Of a stretch of 64,000 bases of DNA, positions 32,023 to 43,998 are shown in pieces. Under the pieces are notes generated by a model. It was not told the origin of the DNA. It did not search any database and saw only the letters and a list, made by a program, of their open reading frames with translations. The translations under genes were made by a program, and so were the position numbers. The DNA is from Solilutibacter pythonis (GTDB lineage Bacteria; Pseudomonadota; Gammaproteobacteria; Xanthomonadales; Xanthomonadaceae). The stretch spans positions 1 through 64,000 of the forward strand of contig NZ_RFLY01000009.1 of assembly GCF_003697345.1 (NCBI RefSeq), read 5' to 3'. Numbering within the stretch: the first letter of the stretch is position 1; each line of letters starts with the position of its first letter.

Positions 32023-33396
32023 ATGACCGATGCCCCGTTGCATGTCGTGATCCTCGCCGCCGGCGAGGGCAAGCGCATGAAGTCCCGCACGCCGAAAGTG
32101 CTGCAAAAGATCGCCGCCCGGCCGATGCTGGCGCACGTCGTCGATGCCGCGCGCGGCCTGGCGCCGGCCGGCATCCACATCGTTTACGGCCACGGCGGCG
32201 AACAGGTGCTGGATGCCTTCGGCGACCAGCCCGATCTGCAATGGGCCGAACAGCGCGAGCGCCTCGGCACCGGACACGCCGTGCAGCAGGTCATCGAGCA
32301 GATTCCGGATGGCGCGCGCGTGCTGGTGCTCTATGGCGACGTGCCGCTGACCGCCGCCGATACCCTGCGTAAGCTGCTGGCGAAGGAGGCGCGGCTCGCC
32401 GTGCTGGTGGCCGATCTCGACGACCCGACCGGCTATGGTCGCATCGTCCGCGATTCGCAGGGCAACGTCGGGGCCATCGTGGAGGAGAAAGACGCCAGCG
32501 CCGAGCAGAAGCGCATCCAGACCATCAACACCGGCATCCTCGCTGCCGATGGCAATGCGCTGCGCAATTGGCTGGCGCATCTCTCCAACGACAACGCGCA
32601 GGGCGAGTACTACCTGACCGACGTATTCGTCCGGGCCGCGCGCGAATATACCGCCGCCGAGATGGTGCACGTCGCCGACCCGATGGAAACCGAGGGTGCC
32701 AACGATCCCTGGCAGCTTGCCCAGCTCGAACGCGCTTTCCAGCGGCGCGCGGTCAAGGCGTTGTGCGCGCAGGGCGTGCGCTGCGCCGATACCGCCCGGG
32801 TGGATGTGCGCGGCAGGGTGCGCGCCGAGGGCGATGTGGAAGTGGATGTCGATGTGATTTTCGAGGGCGAGGTGGTGTTGGGCGAGGGCGTCAAAGTCGG
32901 CCCATTCTGCCGGCTGAAGGACGTGACGCTCGGCCCCGGCACCGAGGTGCGCGCGCATTGCGACCTGGAGGGCGTGCGCACCGAGGGCGCGGTGCAGATT
33001 GGCCCGTATGCGCGGCTTCGCCCGGGCACGGTGCTGGCCGATGGCGCGCGCATCGGCAATTTCGTCGAAATCAAGGCCTCGGTGTTCGGCGTCGGCAGCA
33101 AGGCCAATCACTTGAGCTACATCGGCGATGCCGAGATCGGCGCGACGGTGAACATCGGCGCGGGCACCATCACCTGCAACTACGACGGCGTGAACAAGGC
33201 GAAGACCCGCATCGGCGATGGCGCTTTCATCGGCTCGAACTCGTCACTGGTCGCGCCGCTCGCCATCGGCAAGCGGGCCACCATCGGTGCGGGTTCGGTC
33301 ATCACCCGGGATGCGCCGGAGGGCGAGCTGAGCGTCGGCCGGGCGCGCCAGCAGACGTTGGAAGGTTGGCGACGCCCGGTGAAGAAACCGGCGTGA
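32023..33396 (+). CDS. glmU: bifunctional N-acetylglucosamine-1-phosphate uridyltransferase / glucosamine-1-phosphate acetyltransferase
   Basis: 457 residues. N-terminal pyrophosphorylase with the nucleotide motif [20 protein letters not shown] and LYGDVPL; C-terminal left-handed beta-helix with hexapeptide repeats ([21 protein letters not shown]) and the acetyltransferase region [28 protein letters not shown]. Makes UDP-GlcNAc for peptidoglycan and LPS. It works downstream of GlmS, encoded at 41781 in the same window. atp-glmU synteny is usual for gammaproteobacteria. Confidence 0.96.
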   Translation: MTDAPLHVVILAAGEGKRMKSRTPKVLQKIAARPMLAHVVDAARGLAPAGIHIVYGHGGEQVLDAFGDQPDLQWAEQRERLGTGHAVQQVIEQIPDGARVLVLYGDVPLTAADTLRKLLAKEARLAVLVADLDDPTGYGRIVRDSQGNVGAIVEEKDASAEQKRIQTINTGILAADGNALRNWLAHLSNDNAQGEYYLTDVFVRAAREYTAAEMVHVADPMETEGANDPWQLAQLERAFQRRAVKALCAQGVRCADTARVDVRGRVRAEGDVEVDVDVIFEGEVVLGEGVKVGPFCRLKDVTLGPGTEVRAHCDLEGVRTEGAVQIGPYARLRPGTVLADGARIGNFVEIKASVFGVGSKANHLSYIGDAEIGATVNIGAGTITCNYDGVNKAKTRIGDGAFIGSNSSLVAPLAIGKRATIGAGSVITRDAPEGELSVGRARQQTLEGWRRPVKKPA

Positions 33397-33735
33397 AGCC
33401 GGCTTGCGCGCGCGGGTATCCGCGTGCGCTTAGCGATCCATCGAAGCACCGAATGCCGGCCCGTCGATGGCGGTGATCCGGCATCGATCTGTGGCGTAAC
33501 GTTCGATGACCCGTTGGGACGCGGTATAAGACGCCGTGTGCCGGGCGAGTGTTGAGCGCCATAGCCCGGCCGCGACCCATGCATCCCTGCCGATCTTCGA
33601 ATGAGGGGCGGCGAGGCGCGGCCATGGTGGCGCTTCGCCGCGTGGTGCCAGACTGAGCCGGCCGTCGGATGGGTGCCCGGCATCTCTGGAACCGGCTTCA
33701 CCTGAAATCGCCACGAGTACGCGGCACCCAGCCAA
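33397..33735. other. intergenic stretch with no gene recognised
   Basis: 339 bp between glmU and the transposase remnant. All frames give only short or arginine/proline-rich readings. Part of it may be decayed 5' sequence of the IS481 element, for example a LSR...LEPA-like reading near 33650-33690, but stops and frame changes prevent a call. Confidence 0.4.
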
Positions 33736-34266
33736 TTGCCGTATCTGAACATCAAGAAGCTCGCCCGCTTCCAGCGACCCGGCCATCGTGTCACCGACAA
33801 TCGCCGGATCAACTCCGATGGCATCGGCTGGGAGTATGTGTACCTGGCGATCGGTGATCACTTGCGCGTGGCGTTCGGCTCCATCGAACTGGACGCGTGT
33901 GGCATCAGCGCCTGCCGGGCACTGCTACAGGCCCGCAGGCTGGGCGTGCGCTTCGAACGTGTTCTCGCCGACAGCGGTGCCTGTTACCGCTCACGGCTCT
34001 TCCGCCGTGTCGTCCGTCGGCTTCGCATCCGCCATCCACGCACGTGCCCCCACACGCCACGTATCAATGGCAAGGCCGAACGCCTGGTGCGAACGCGTCC
34101 GCGTGAATGGGCCCATGCCCGATCCCATGCAATGTCCGATCACCGTGCCGACGCCTTCGTGCACTGGCTGCACCAGTACGATTGGCGCCGGCCTCACGCC
34201 AGCCTGGGCCACAAGCCGACTATCTTCCGTATCCCGGTGAACAACCTGGTGGGTTTTCTCGGCTAG
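33736..34266 (+). pseudogene. IS481-family transposase remnant (5' truncated)
   Basis: About 176 residues matching the catalytic C-terminal part of IS481-type DDE transposases: NIKKLARFQRPGHRVT, GWEYVYLAIGDHLRVAFGSI, VLADSGACYRSRLFRRV, RTCPHTPRINGKAERLVRT and WLHQYDWRRPHASLGHKP. The N-terminal helix-turn-helix domains are missing and the first catalytic Asp (normally HIDxKKL) is Asn, so it is inactive; the second Asp and the Glu of NGKAER remain. No inverted repeats found. Its 3' end overlaps the histidine-kinase stop region by 4 bp. Confidence 0.8.
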
Positions 34267-35567
34267 TCCGGCAGCGAGAGGCTGACGCACAGGCCGCCGC
34301 CTTCGCGGTTGGCCAGCGCGATATGCCCGCCGTGGGCCTCGATGATCTCGCGGGTCAGCGCCATGCCAAGGCCGGTGCCGTGGCGTTTGGTGGAGTAGAA
34401 CGGCAATAGCGCCTGTCCCAGCACCGCTTCGCTCATGCCGTTGCCGCGGTCGAGTACGTCGATGCGCCACCCCTTCGGTTGGCGGCGTAGTTGCAGCCGC
34501 ACTTCGTTGCCGTCGCCGCCGGCTTCGTGCGCGTTTTTAAGCACGTTGAGCAGGGCCTGCTCCAGTTGCGCGGGGTCGGCGCGGAAGCCGGCATCGCCAT
34601 GGGTTCCATCCCAGGCGAAAGCCACCTGGCTTTTCAGCGGCACGAGAAACAGCGACCACAGGTTGGATCGCAGACGCGGCGCGGGCAGTTTGGCGAAACG
34701 AGCGTAGTCGCGGATGAACGCTTCCAGGTGGCGGGCACGCTCTTCGATGGTGGCGAGCGCCAGTGGAAGCCTCTCGTATTGACGGCGCCGCAGCAGCTCG
34801 CCGCCGGAATGCGCGAGCGAGGCGATTGGCGCCAGCGAGTTGTTCAATTCGTGGCTGATGACGCGGATCACCTTCTTCCAGGTCTGCACTTCCTGCCGGC
34901 GCAGCTCGGCGGTGAGCTGGCGCAGCAGCACCAGTTCGTGGCGGCGACCGTTGAGGCGGAAATGCCGGCGGGAGAGGTGATAGATGTCCTCGTCGTCGTC
35001 GCTGCCGATGCCGAAGATCGCATCGCCGCCACGTTGGAAGGCCAGCCGCAGGGCATCCGGCGCGGTATCGAGCAGGGCGGCGAATTCCCTTCCCTCGATG
35101 CGATGGCCGTCGCCCAGCAATTTGCGCGCGGCCAGATTGCCCAGTACCACGCGGCTGGCGTTGTCCACCAGGGTCATCGCCACCGGGGTGTTCTGGACGA
35201 TGGTGTCGAGCAACAGTTCGCGTTGCACCAGTGCGATACGCTGCTCGCGCAGGGTCTCGCCCAGGCGGTTGTGCGCGGCGACCAGTTCGGCCAGCTCGTC
35301 GCGCCAACGCCAGGCCAGCGAGAAACTGAAATCACCATCGCGATAACTGTCCACGGTGCCGGCCAGCGCGCGGTACATCGATTGCACCCTGGCTTGCAGG
35401 TACAGGACGTGCAGCCACATGGCCGGGATCAGCGCCGCCGCCGCGCCCAGCGCCAGCCATGTGCCGCCGCCCTGGTGGAGCACGCCGCCGGCCACGCCGA
35501 GCATCGCCAGCGCGTACAGCGCCGCCAGACCGGCGATGCGGTGCCGGAAGGCGATGCGGCTCAGCAT
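34263..35567 (-). CDS. NtrY-like sensor histidine kinase
   Basis: 434 residues. Two N-terminal membrane helices (IAGLAALYALAMLGVAGGVL; TWLALGAAAALIPAMWLHVLYL) with almost no periplasmic loop, a HAMP-like segment, a PAS-like domain (LLDTIVQNTPVAMTLVDNASRVVLGNLAARKLL), a HisKA domain with phospho-acceptor His239 (VISHELNNSLAPIASLAHS) and a HATPase domain (N box NVLKNAHEAGG, G boxes LDRGNGMS and GTGLGMAL). Eight bases downstream of the response-regulator gene; last gene of the exporter operon. Probably senses envelope or membrane stress and phosphorylates the regulator at 35575 (inference from pairing). Confidence 0.88.
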   Translation of the reverse strand: MLSRIAFRHRIAGLAALYALAMLGVAGGVLHQGGGTWLALGAAAALIPAMWLHVLYLQARVQSMYRALAGTVDSYRDGDFSFSLAWRWRDELAELVAAHNRLGETLREQRIALVQRELLLDTIVQNTPVAMTLVDNASRVVLGNLAARKLLGDGHRIEGREFAALLDTAPDALRLAFQRGGDAIFGIGSDDDEDIYHLSRRHFRLNGRRHELVLLRQLTAELRRQEVQTWKKVIRVISHELNNSLAPIASLAHSGGELLRRRQYERLPLALATIEERARHLEAFIRDYARFAKLPAPRLRSNLWSLFLVPLKSQVAFAWDGTHGDAGFRADPAQLEQALLNVLKNAHEAGGDGNEVRLQLRRQPKGWRIDVLDRGNGMSEAVLGQALLPFYSTKRHGTGLGMALTREIIEAHGGHIALANREGGGLCVSLSLPD

Positions 35568-35574
35568 GACGCGT

Positions 35575-36909
<1,335 letters not shown>

Positions 36910-36937
36910 GGCGTTCAGCAAGAAAACCCGGATGACA

Positions 36938-36965
36938 TTGTAGGAGCGAAGTCGGCCGCGACGGC
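36938..36965. repeat. REP-like element of the GTAGGAGCG...GCCGCGAC type
   Basis: The sequence TTGTAGGAGCGAAGTCGGCC followed by GCGACGGC, in the gap between the permease and regulator genes, resembles the short interspersed GTAGGAGCGnnnTnnGCCGCGAC elements common in Stenotrophomonas, Lysobacter and Pseudomonas genomes. Only one copy is seen here. Confidence 0.45.
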
Positions 36966-36997
36966 TTCTCTCTCATGGGGAATGGGCATGCGCGGGC

Positions 36998-38227
36998 TCA
37001 AACGCTGCGCGTCGCCGTGGCCGGCGGAATCGACGCCGCGCGCAACGCCGGCCACAACACCGCCAACTGGCCGAGCGCCCACAGCAGCAGCGCGCCGATG
37101 GGCAGGTATTGCAGTGGCAGGCGTGGCAGTTCGTACTTGGACATCAGCCACTGGTTGACGCCGTAGGCCAGCAGCATCCCCAGTGCGATGCCGACGCTGG
37201 CCAGGAGGAGATTCTCGGTTTGGAAATAGCGCAGGATGTCGCCGCGGGTGGCGCCCAGCGCGCGGCGCACGCCGATCTGCCGGGCGCGCTGCTGCACCCA
37301 GAAGCTGGCCAGCCCGACGATGCCGAAGGCCGTCACCGCGAGCAGAATGATCGAGACGATGGCGAGCAGCCAGACCATCGCCTTGTCCTGGGCGAAGAAG
37401 TTCTTGCGGATTTCGCCAAAGGTCTGTTGGTCGAGAATCACCCGGCGCGGGTTCTGCTTCTTGATTTCGGCGACGGCGGCTTTCAGCACCTCCCGCGGGT
37501 TCGCGTCCGGCCGGGTGCGGATGAGGTAGCGATGCGCCAGCGTGTAGGGGAGATTCATCGGCAGCAACATCGAATATTGCGCTTGCTCGGGCGACCATTG
37601 GGTACTGCTGGGGCGCAGCAGCGAATCGACGATGCCGATGATGGTGGTCGCTTCCTCGCCGATGTAGAACGGCTTGCCCAGCGCGCTTTCTCCAGGGTAG
37701 AGCTTCTCCGCCATGGTGCGGGTGACGATGGCGACTTTGGGCGGATGGGTGTTGAAGGCGGATTCGTCGGGGATGTCCACGAACTCGTCCGGGGCGAACA
37801 TGCGCCCGGCCGTCAGTTTCAGGCCGAAGGTGTCGAGCATCGCTGCCTCGCCCATGTACATGGTGGCGTTGAGCATCTGGCCTTCGGCGCCGGGCTTGGT
37901 CGAGATGCCGCTGTTCCACGAACTGTTGACCAGCGGCAATTGCGATACGAGGCTGGCGTTGGCGACGCCCGGCAACGCGCGGAGGGCGGCCAGGTCGGCG
38001 CGAGTCTGCGCCATCGCATTGTCCTGGCGGCCGATGCCCGACAAGCTGATGTGCAGCAGGTGGGCCTCGTCCACGCCAGAGCGCACGCTCACCGCATCGA
38101 TGCGGCGATCGATGAGGAACAGGGCATTGCAGAGGATGGCGCAGGTCAGCGCCACTTCCGCGAGCAGGATGGCCACCGCCGATTTGTGGCGGGAAAGCGC
38201 GGAGAGGATGGGGCGGAAATGTTTCAT
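36998..38227 (-). CDS. MacB/FtsX-type ABC transporter permease (second of two)
   Basis: 409 residues. N-terminal membrane helix (SAVAILLAEVALTCAILCNALFLI), a large periplasmic MacB_PCD-like domain, and three C-terminal helices (VWLLAIVSIILLAVTAFGIVGLASFWV; LASVGIALGMLLAYGVNQWLM; GALLLWALGQLAVLWPALRAAS) with the FtsX motif RARQIGVRRALGATRGDILRYF. Shares layout with the neighbour at 38235; together they would form a heterodimeric exporter permease with the ATPase at 39595. Confidence 0.9.
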   Translation of the reverse strand: MKHFRPILSALSRHKSAVAILLAEVALTCAILCNALFLIDRRIDAVSVRSGVDEAHLLHISLSGIGRQDNAMAQTRADLAALRALPGVANASLVSQLPLVNSSWNSGISTKPGAEGQMLNATMYMGEAAMLDTFGLKLTAGRMFAPDEFVDIPDESAFNTHPPKVAIVTRTMAEKLYPGESALGKPFYIGEEATTIIGIVDSLLRPSSTQWSPEQAQYSMLLPMNLPYTLAHRYLIRTRPDANPREVLKAAVAEIKKQNPRRVILDQQTFGEIRKNFFAQDKAMVWLLAIVSIILLAVTAFGIVGLASFWVQQRARQIGVRRALGATRGDILRYFQTENLLLASVGIALGMLLAYGVNQWLMSKYELPRLPLQYLPIGALLLWALGQLAVLWPALRAASIPPATATRSV

Positions 38228-38234
38228 GGCGTCC

Positions 38235-39536
38235 TCACTGCGTCTTGAGCTGGATGGCGGGGGCGATGCGCATCGCCCGCCAGGCCGGCAGCGCGCCGGC
38301 GAGCAGGCTGGCGAGGAGCGCGACTGCGAAGGTGGAGGCGAGCATCGGCAGGTTCATCGATGCCAGTTCGGCGTATTGCGCCGGCTGCTGGCGCACCCCC
38401 CACAGGCCGAGGAAGGCCAGTGCGAGGCCGGCCACGCCGCCGGCCAGGCCGACCAAGGCGGCCTCGATCAACAACTGCATGAAGATCTGCCCGCGGCTCG
38501 CCCCCAGCGCGCGGCGCACGCCGATCTCGCCGCTGCGGCGCAGGAACTTGGCCAACAGGAGGCCAACCACGTTGACCAGGCAGACGATGAGAAAGCCCAG
38601 CGACAACCACAGTTGCAGCTTGACGTCGGAAGGCACCGCCTTGGTGAAATCCAGCCACGCCATCACGTTGCGCAGGCGTACGTTCGGCGGCCGCGCGAAG
38701 CGCCCGGCGGCCTTCTGCTGCCCGGAATAGTTTTCCAGATAGCGCTTGAATTCAGCCGCCCGCGCGGGGGATTCCAGTTCCACCCAGTATTGGAGCCAGA
38801 CGCAAGGCTGATTGAGGTCGGTGTCCTTGCCTTGGCGGCTGGCGCTGAAGCAGTTCATGCTGCCACTGTTGCCCCACTCCAGCTCGCGGGCGGTGGCGTA
38901 GGGGACAAAAACCATTTCGGTCTTGCCGAAGGTGCTGGCGTTGTTGTCGTAGAACCTCGGCGTGGGTCGCCATTCATCCATCACCCCGACGATGCGGAAC
39001 TCCGTGTCTTCCAGCCTCACCGTCTTGCCGGTGGCGTCGGCGCCACCGAACAGCTTGTCGTTGAGCTCCGGGGTGATGACGGCCACCCGCGCGCGCGCGT
39101 CGTCGTCGGCGCGGCTCCAGGGTTTGCCGTGTTTCATCGGTACTTGGAACATCGGAAAGAAATCCGCCGAGGCATTGCGCGCGGTGGCGATGAAGGGCTG
39201 AGCGGCGGCGCCGGCTTCGATCACGATCGTGCTCGCCACGGTGATGGCCTGCGCCTTGGCGCGCCTGGCGGCCAGCAGGGTCTCGGCATCGTAGCGGCTG
39301 AGGTCGGCCGGCGGTTCGCTGTTGGTTTTCTTCGCCGTACCCGGATACATGTCCAGTTGTACGCGAAACAGCCGCTCGCTCTTGTCCGGGATAGGATCGC
39401 CCGCGAGCGTGCGGAACACGGTGAGCGTGGTCATGGTGGCGCCGATGCCGACGGCGATGGTCAGCACCATCAGCACGGTCAACGCCTTGTTGCGTTTCAG
39501 GCTCTTCAGGGCGAGCTTGAGGTAATAGCCGAACAT
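38235..39536 (-). CDS. MacB/FtsX-type ABC transporter permease (first of two)
   Basis: 433 residues. N-terminal helix (NKALTVLMVLTIAVGIGATMTTLTVF), periplasmic domain of about 230 residues, then three helices (LSLGFLIVCLVNVVGLLLAKF; LIEAALVGLAGGVAGLALAFLGLWG; LASTFAVALLASLLAGALPAW) with the FtsX motif RSGEIGVRRALGASRGQIFMQL. Stop is seven bases before the next permease gene. Confidence 0.9.
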   Translation of the reverse strand: MFGYYLKLALKSLKRNKALTVLMVLTIAVGIGATMTTLTVFRTLAGDPIPDKSERLFRVQLDMYPGTAKKTNSEPPADLSRYDAETLLAARRAKAQAITVASTIVIEAGAAAQPFIATARNASADFFPMFQVPMKHGKPWSRADDDARARVAVITPELNDKLFGGADATGKTVRLEDTEFRIVGVMDEWRPTPRFYDNNASTFGKTEMVFVPYATARELEWGNSGSMNCFSASRQGKDTDLNQPCVWLQYWVELESPARAAEFKRYLENYSGQQKAAGRFARPPNVRLRNVMAWLDFTKAVPSDVKLQLWLSLGFLIVCLVNVVGLLLAKFLRRSGEIGVRRALGASRGQIFMQLLIEAALVGLAGGVAGLALAFLGLWGVRQQPAQYAELASMNLPMLASTFAVALLASLLAGALPAWRAMRIAPAIQLKTQ

Positions 39537-39594
39537 GAGATTTCCCCTGCGGTGTTGACCTCGCCCTTCCCCGATGCGGAAGGGCGTGCTGGCG

Positions 39595-40278
<684 letters not shown>

Positions 40279-40328
40279 GCGGGTTTCCTTGGTGGCGGGG
40301 CGGGAGGATTCGAAGGGAAGGGGATGCG

Positions 40329-41606
40329 TTAGTTGATGCGGACTTTCTCGGCATCGCCGAAGCCGTCGGCGCCGGAGACCACCACGCGCTCGCCCGCTTT
40401 CAGGCCGGAGACGATCTCCACAGCGTCCAGGCTTTGCGCGCCGGTCTCGATCTCGCGCTTACTGGCGACGTTGCCGTCCATCACCCAGGCGTTGCGGCCG
40501 CCGCCCTGTTCCACGAACGGCCCGCGTTCGACCATCAGCACGTTTTTCCGGGTGTCGAGCAGGATGCGCGCGGACAGCCGCTGGTTCTGGCGGAGAACCG
40601 GTGGCTGCGCGCCTTCGTCGAAGCGAAGCCGCGCGCTCACTTCGCCGTTCACCACCTCGGGCGATACCGCGGAGACGGTGGCGGGGTAGCGCTGGTTGTT
40701 GCCGGTGAGTTGCGCCGGCATGCCGATGCCGAGATCGCGGGCGAAGCTCTCGGGCACCTTGATTTCCACTTCGAACCGGGTCAGGTCGATGACGCTCAGC
40801 ACCGGCGCGTTCGCCAGCACGTTCTGGCGCTGGGTCACGAAGACCTGCCCGACCTGCCCATCGAACGGCGCGCGGATGGCGAGCGCGTCCACTTGTCGCC
40901 GCAGTTCTTCCACCACGGCGCGCTGGCGGCTGGCCAGCGCCATCTTGTTGCGTGCGTCCAGGCCGGCGGCCGCGCCTTGCAGGCCGGCATCCTGGCGGGC
41001 GTGGCTGAGGCCGATATCGGCTTTCTGCACCGAGTCCTGCGCGCGGGCGAAATCCACTTGCGCCACCGCGCCGCCTTCGAAACCGCGCTGGTAGCGCTGC
41101 ATCTCGCGGGTGGCGGCGATCTGTTCCACGCGCGCCTGATCCAGCAGTTTGCGGGCGTTGGAGCGCGCCAGGCGGGCATCCACCGCCGCGCGGCTGGCCT
41201 CGCCTGCCAGGCTGGCCAGCGTGGCCTGCTCCTGCGCGAGCCGGCTCAACAGCTCCGGGCTGTCGATCTCGGCCAGCACCTCGCCCCGCTTCACCGCGTC
41301 GCCGGCCACCACCTTCAGCGTGACCGTGCCGCCGCCGATCGCGTACAGACTCGGGCTGTTGGAAGCGATGACCCGGCCCTCGGCCGCGATGTCGCGCACC
41401 AAGTCGCCCCGCTTCACTTGCGCGATGCGCACGCGCGCGGCGTCCACCGAGCGGCCGCCGGAGAGCCAGCCCGCGCCGATCCAGCCGGCCAGCGCCACGA
41501 ACGCGGCGGCGGCCGCGGCGACCAGGATCACGCGTTTCTGGCGCGCCTTTCGCTGTGGGCCGGAACCGAGGCGGGTGTCTTGCGCGGAGGTGTCGCGGAT
41601 GCTCAT
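40329..41606 (-). CDS. HlyD/MacA-like periplasmic adaptor subunit
   Basis: 425 residues. A single N-terminal membrane helix (RVILVAAAAAAFVALAGWIGAGWL), a barrel-sandwich domain (AEGRVIASNSPSLYAIGGGTVTLKVVAGDAVKRGEVLAEIDSPEL), an alpha-helical hairpin with heptads (about 120-215), and a beta-barrel domain (IRAPFDGQVGQVFVTQRQNVLANAPVLSVIDL). Bridges an inner-membrane exporter to an outer-membrane channel. First gene of an operon with ATPase, two permeases, regulator and kinase; no outer-membrane TolC gene is included. Confidence 0.92.
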   Translation of the reverse strand: MSIRDTSAQDTRLGSGPQRKARQKRVILVAAAAAAFVALAGWIGAGWLSGGRSVDAARVRIAQVKRGDLVRDIAAEGRVIASNSPSLYAIGGGTVTLKVVAGDAVKRGEVLAEIDSPELLSRLAQEQATLASLAGEASRAAVDARLARSNARKLLDQARVEQIAATREMQRYQRGFEGGAVAQVDFARAQDSVQKADIGLSHARQDAGLQGAAAGLDARNKMALASRQRAVVEELRRQVDALAIRAPFDGQVGQVFVTQRQNVLANAPVLSVIDLTRFEVEIKVPESFARDLGIGMPAQLTGNNQRYPATVSAVSPEVVNGEVSARLRFDEGAQPPVLRQNQRLSARILLDTRKNVLMVERGPFVEQGGGRNAWVMDGNVASKREIETGAQSLDAVEIVSGLKAGERVVVSGADGFGDAEKVRIN

Positions 41607-41700
41607 GCGGATTCGAGTGGCGGGAAGGGATATCCACTTATTGCAAATCGCGTGCCAACTTCAAATTGTTGATTAACAAGTGAATTTTTGTGAAGTGGAG

Positions 41701-41746
41701 CGTCCGTTCACCCTGACGGACGTCCGCCGGACACCGCCGTGTCCGG
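41701..41746 (+). promoter_or_regulatory. two stem-loops in the glmS leader
   Basis: A 7-bp hairpin (41701-41707 with 41716-41722) is followed by an 8-bp hairpin (41727-41734 with 41739-41746, loop CGCC) ending in TTAAAAT. Both lie upstream of the glmS ribosome-binding site AAGGAG (41767-41772). They could form a leader attenuator; this is not the glmS ribozyme of Gram-positives. Confidence 0.4.
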
Positions 41747-41780
41747 TTAAAATCGCCTCTCTTGGAAAAGGAGTTGTCCC

Positions 41781-43613
41781 ATGTGCGGAATCGTCGGCGC
41801 CATCGCCCAGCGTGATGTGGTCCCCGTACTGGTCGAAGGGCTGAAGCGGCTGGAGTACCGCGGCTACGATTCTTCCGGCATCGCCGTGATGGCCGATGAA
41901 AGCATCCGCCGCGTGCGCCGCACCGGCCGCGTCGCCGAAATGGAAGCCGCCGCGCTCGCCGAGGGCTTCGATGCCGGTCTCGGCATCGGCCACACCCGCT
42001 GGGCCACGCATGGCGGCGTGACCGAATCCAACGCGCATCCGATGGTCAGTCACGGCGAGCTGGCGCTGGTGCACAACGGCATCATCGAGAACCACGAGGC
42101 GCAGCGCGAACGGCTGCGCGCGCTCGGTTACGAATTCACCTCGCAGACCGATACCGAGGTGATTGCCCACCTCATCCATCACTACCGGCGGACGGGAAAA
42201 TCGCTGCTCGCCGCCGTGCAGCAGGCGGTGAAGGAACTCGAAGGCGCTTACGCCATCGCGGTGATCGACAAGCGCGACCCTTCCCGCCTGGTCGCCGCGC
42301 GCATGGGCTGCCCGCTGTTGATCGGGCTGGGCGAGGGCGAGAATTTCGTCGCCTCGGACGTCTCGGCGATCATCCAGGCCACTCGCCGGGTGGTCTTCCT
42401 GGAGGAAGGCGACACCGCCGAGGTGCGGCTCGACGGCGTCACCGTGTTCGGCGTGGACGATGCCGAAGTCCAGCGCGAGGCGCACCTGTCCGACGTCTCG
42501 CTGGCTTCGTTGGAACTTGGCCCGTACAGCCACTTCATGCAGAAGGAAATCCACGAACAGCCGCGCGCGCTGGCCGACACCATCGAGGGCGTGGCCGATC
42601 TCGGCGCGTTCGACGCACAGCTTTTCGGCGACGAGGCGGCGGCGGTGCTGGCCGATGTCGAGTCCGTGCAGATCCTCGCCTGCGGCACCAGCTTCTATGC
42701 CGGGTCGGTGGCGAAATACTGGATCGAGGCGATGGCCGGCATCCCGTGCGCGGTGGACATCGCCAGCGAATACCGCTATCGCGAGGTGGTGGCGAACCCG
42801 AAGCAGTTGATCGTCACCATTTCGCAGTCGGGCGAGACGCTCGACACCATGGAGGCGCTGAAATACGCCAAATCGCTGGGCCAGGGCAAAACCCTTTCGA
42901 TCTGCAACGTGCCCGAGAGCGCCATCCCGCGCGCCAGCCGTTTGGTGTTCCACACCCGCGCCGGGGCGGAGATCGGCGTGGCCTCGACCAAAGCGTTCAC
43001 CACCCAGCTGGTGGCCTTGTTCGTGTTGGCCGGCACGCTGGCGAAACTGCGCGGACGGCTGGAGGCGGCCCGCGAGGCGGAAGCGATCGAAGCGCTGCAC
43101 CACCTGCCCGGCAGCGTGCAGCATGCGCTCAACCTGGAACCGCAGATCAAGGCATGGAGCGAGAAATTCGCCCCGAAGCAGCACGCGCTGTTCCTGGGCC
43201 GCGGCGTGCATTACCCGATTGCGCTGGAAGGCGCGTTGAAGCTGAAGGAAATCAGCTACATCCACGCCGAAGCCTATCCGGCCGGCGAGCTGAAGCATGG
43301 CCCGCTGGCGCTGGTGGACAAGGACATGCCGGTGGTGGTGATCGCGCCCAGCGACCGCCTGCTGGAAAAAGTGAAGTCCAACATCGAGGAAGTGCGCGCG
43401 CGCGGCGGCGAGATGTTCGTGTTCACCGACGACGACAGCCACTTCGGCGAATCCGATGGCGTGCACGTCATCCGCACCCCGCGCCAGGTCGGCGCGCTTT
43501 CGCCCATCGTGCAATCGATCCCGGTGCAGCTCTTGGCCTACCACGCCGCCCTGGCGCGCGGCACCGACGTGGACAAGCCGCGCAACCTGGCGAAATCGGT
43601 GACGGTGGAATGA
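41781..43613 (+). CDS. glmS: glutamine--fructose-6-phosphate aminotransferase (isomerizing)
   Basis: 610 residues. Nucleophile Cys2 (MCGIVGAI) of the N-terminal glutamine amidotransferase domain, the RRGYDSSG-type motif [22 protein letters not shown], and two SIS domains with [13 protein letters not shown] and the C-terminal [12 protein letters not shown] ending. First committed step of UDP-GlcNAc synthesis. Divergent from the exporter operon; AAGGAG is upstream of the ATG. Confidence 0.97.
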   Translation: MCGIVGAIAQRDVVPVLVEGLKRLEYRGYDSSGIAVMADESIRRVRRTGRVAEMEAAALAEGFDAGLGIGHTRWATHGGVTESNAHPMVSHGELALVHNGIIENHEAQRERLRALGYEFTSQTDTEVIAHLIHHYRRTGKSLLAAVQQAVKELEGAYAIAVIDKRDPSRLVAARMGCPLLIGLGEGENFVASDVSAIIQATRRVVFLEEGDTAEVRLDGVTVFGVDDAEVQREAHLSDVSLASLELGPYSHFMQKEIHEQPRALADTIEGVADLGAFDAQLFGDEAAAVLADVESVQILACGTSFYAGSVAKYWIEAMAGIPCAVDIASEYRYREVVANPKQLIVTISQSGETLDTMEALKYAKSLGQGKTLSICNVPESAIPRASRLVFHTRAGAEIGVASTKAFTTQLVALFVLAGTLAKLRGRLEAAREAEAIEALHHLPGSVQHALNLEPQIKAWSEKFAPKQHALFLGRGVHYPIALEGALKLKEISYIHAEAYPAGELKHGPLALVDKDMPVVVIAPSDRLLEKVKSNIEEVRARGGEMFVFTDDDSHFGESDGVHVIRTPRQVGALSPIVQSIPVQLLAYHAALARGTDVDKPRNLAKSVTVE

Positions 43614-43998
43614 CCGCCCGGGCGGCGGCGATGCCGCCCGACTGCGGGGGATGAAGGGTTTGTCCCGGTTACGGGTGGAGGCCGAAATAAGCTGGTCGAG
43701 TGGGTGCGGGTTTGCGCGTTTGAGCAAGGGAATGACAAGCCCAAGCGGATTTGATGTCGGGAGGGCTGGAAGTGCTTCCAGCGGTGTGGCTGGAGGCACG
43801 TCTCTGGATACACAAGCGGGTGTGCTGCCGGTGCCGGCTTGGGTTGAACCTGGCGTGGCGGATACGCCATGGACGCATTAATTGGCGGGAAACATACGCT
43901 GCGACCCTGGCTGCGAGGCGATACCGATGAGCTGGAGCGATAGAGCCGAGCTCGCGGCATCTGCTCTGCATGGGAGTCGCTCGTATCATTTCAGTGCG
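43614..43998. other. intergenic stretch with no gene recognised
   Basis: 385 bp after glmS. A GC-rich inverted repeat (43619-43626 with 43633-43640) lacks a T-tract and is a weak terminator at best. The rest has no convincing frame; composition begins to drop toward the lower-GC cluster at 44 kb. Confidence 0.5.

Noticed and set aside
43619-43640. Terminator after glmS
   Set aside because: The inverted repeat has a 6-nt loop but no T-run on either side; too weak to call.
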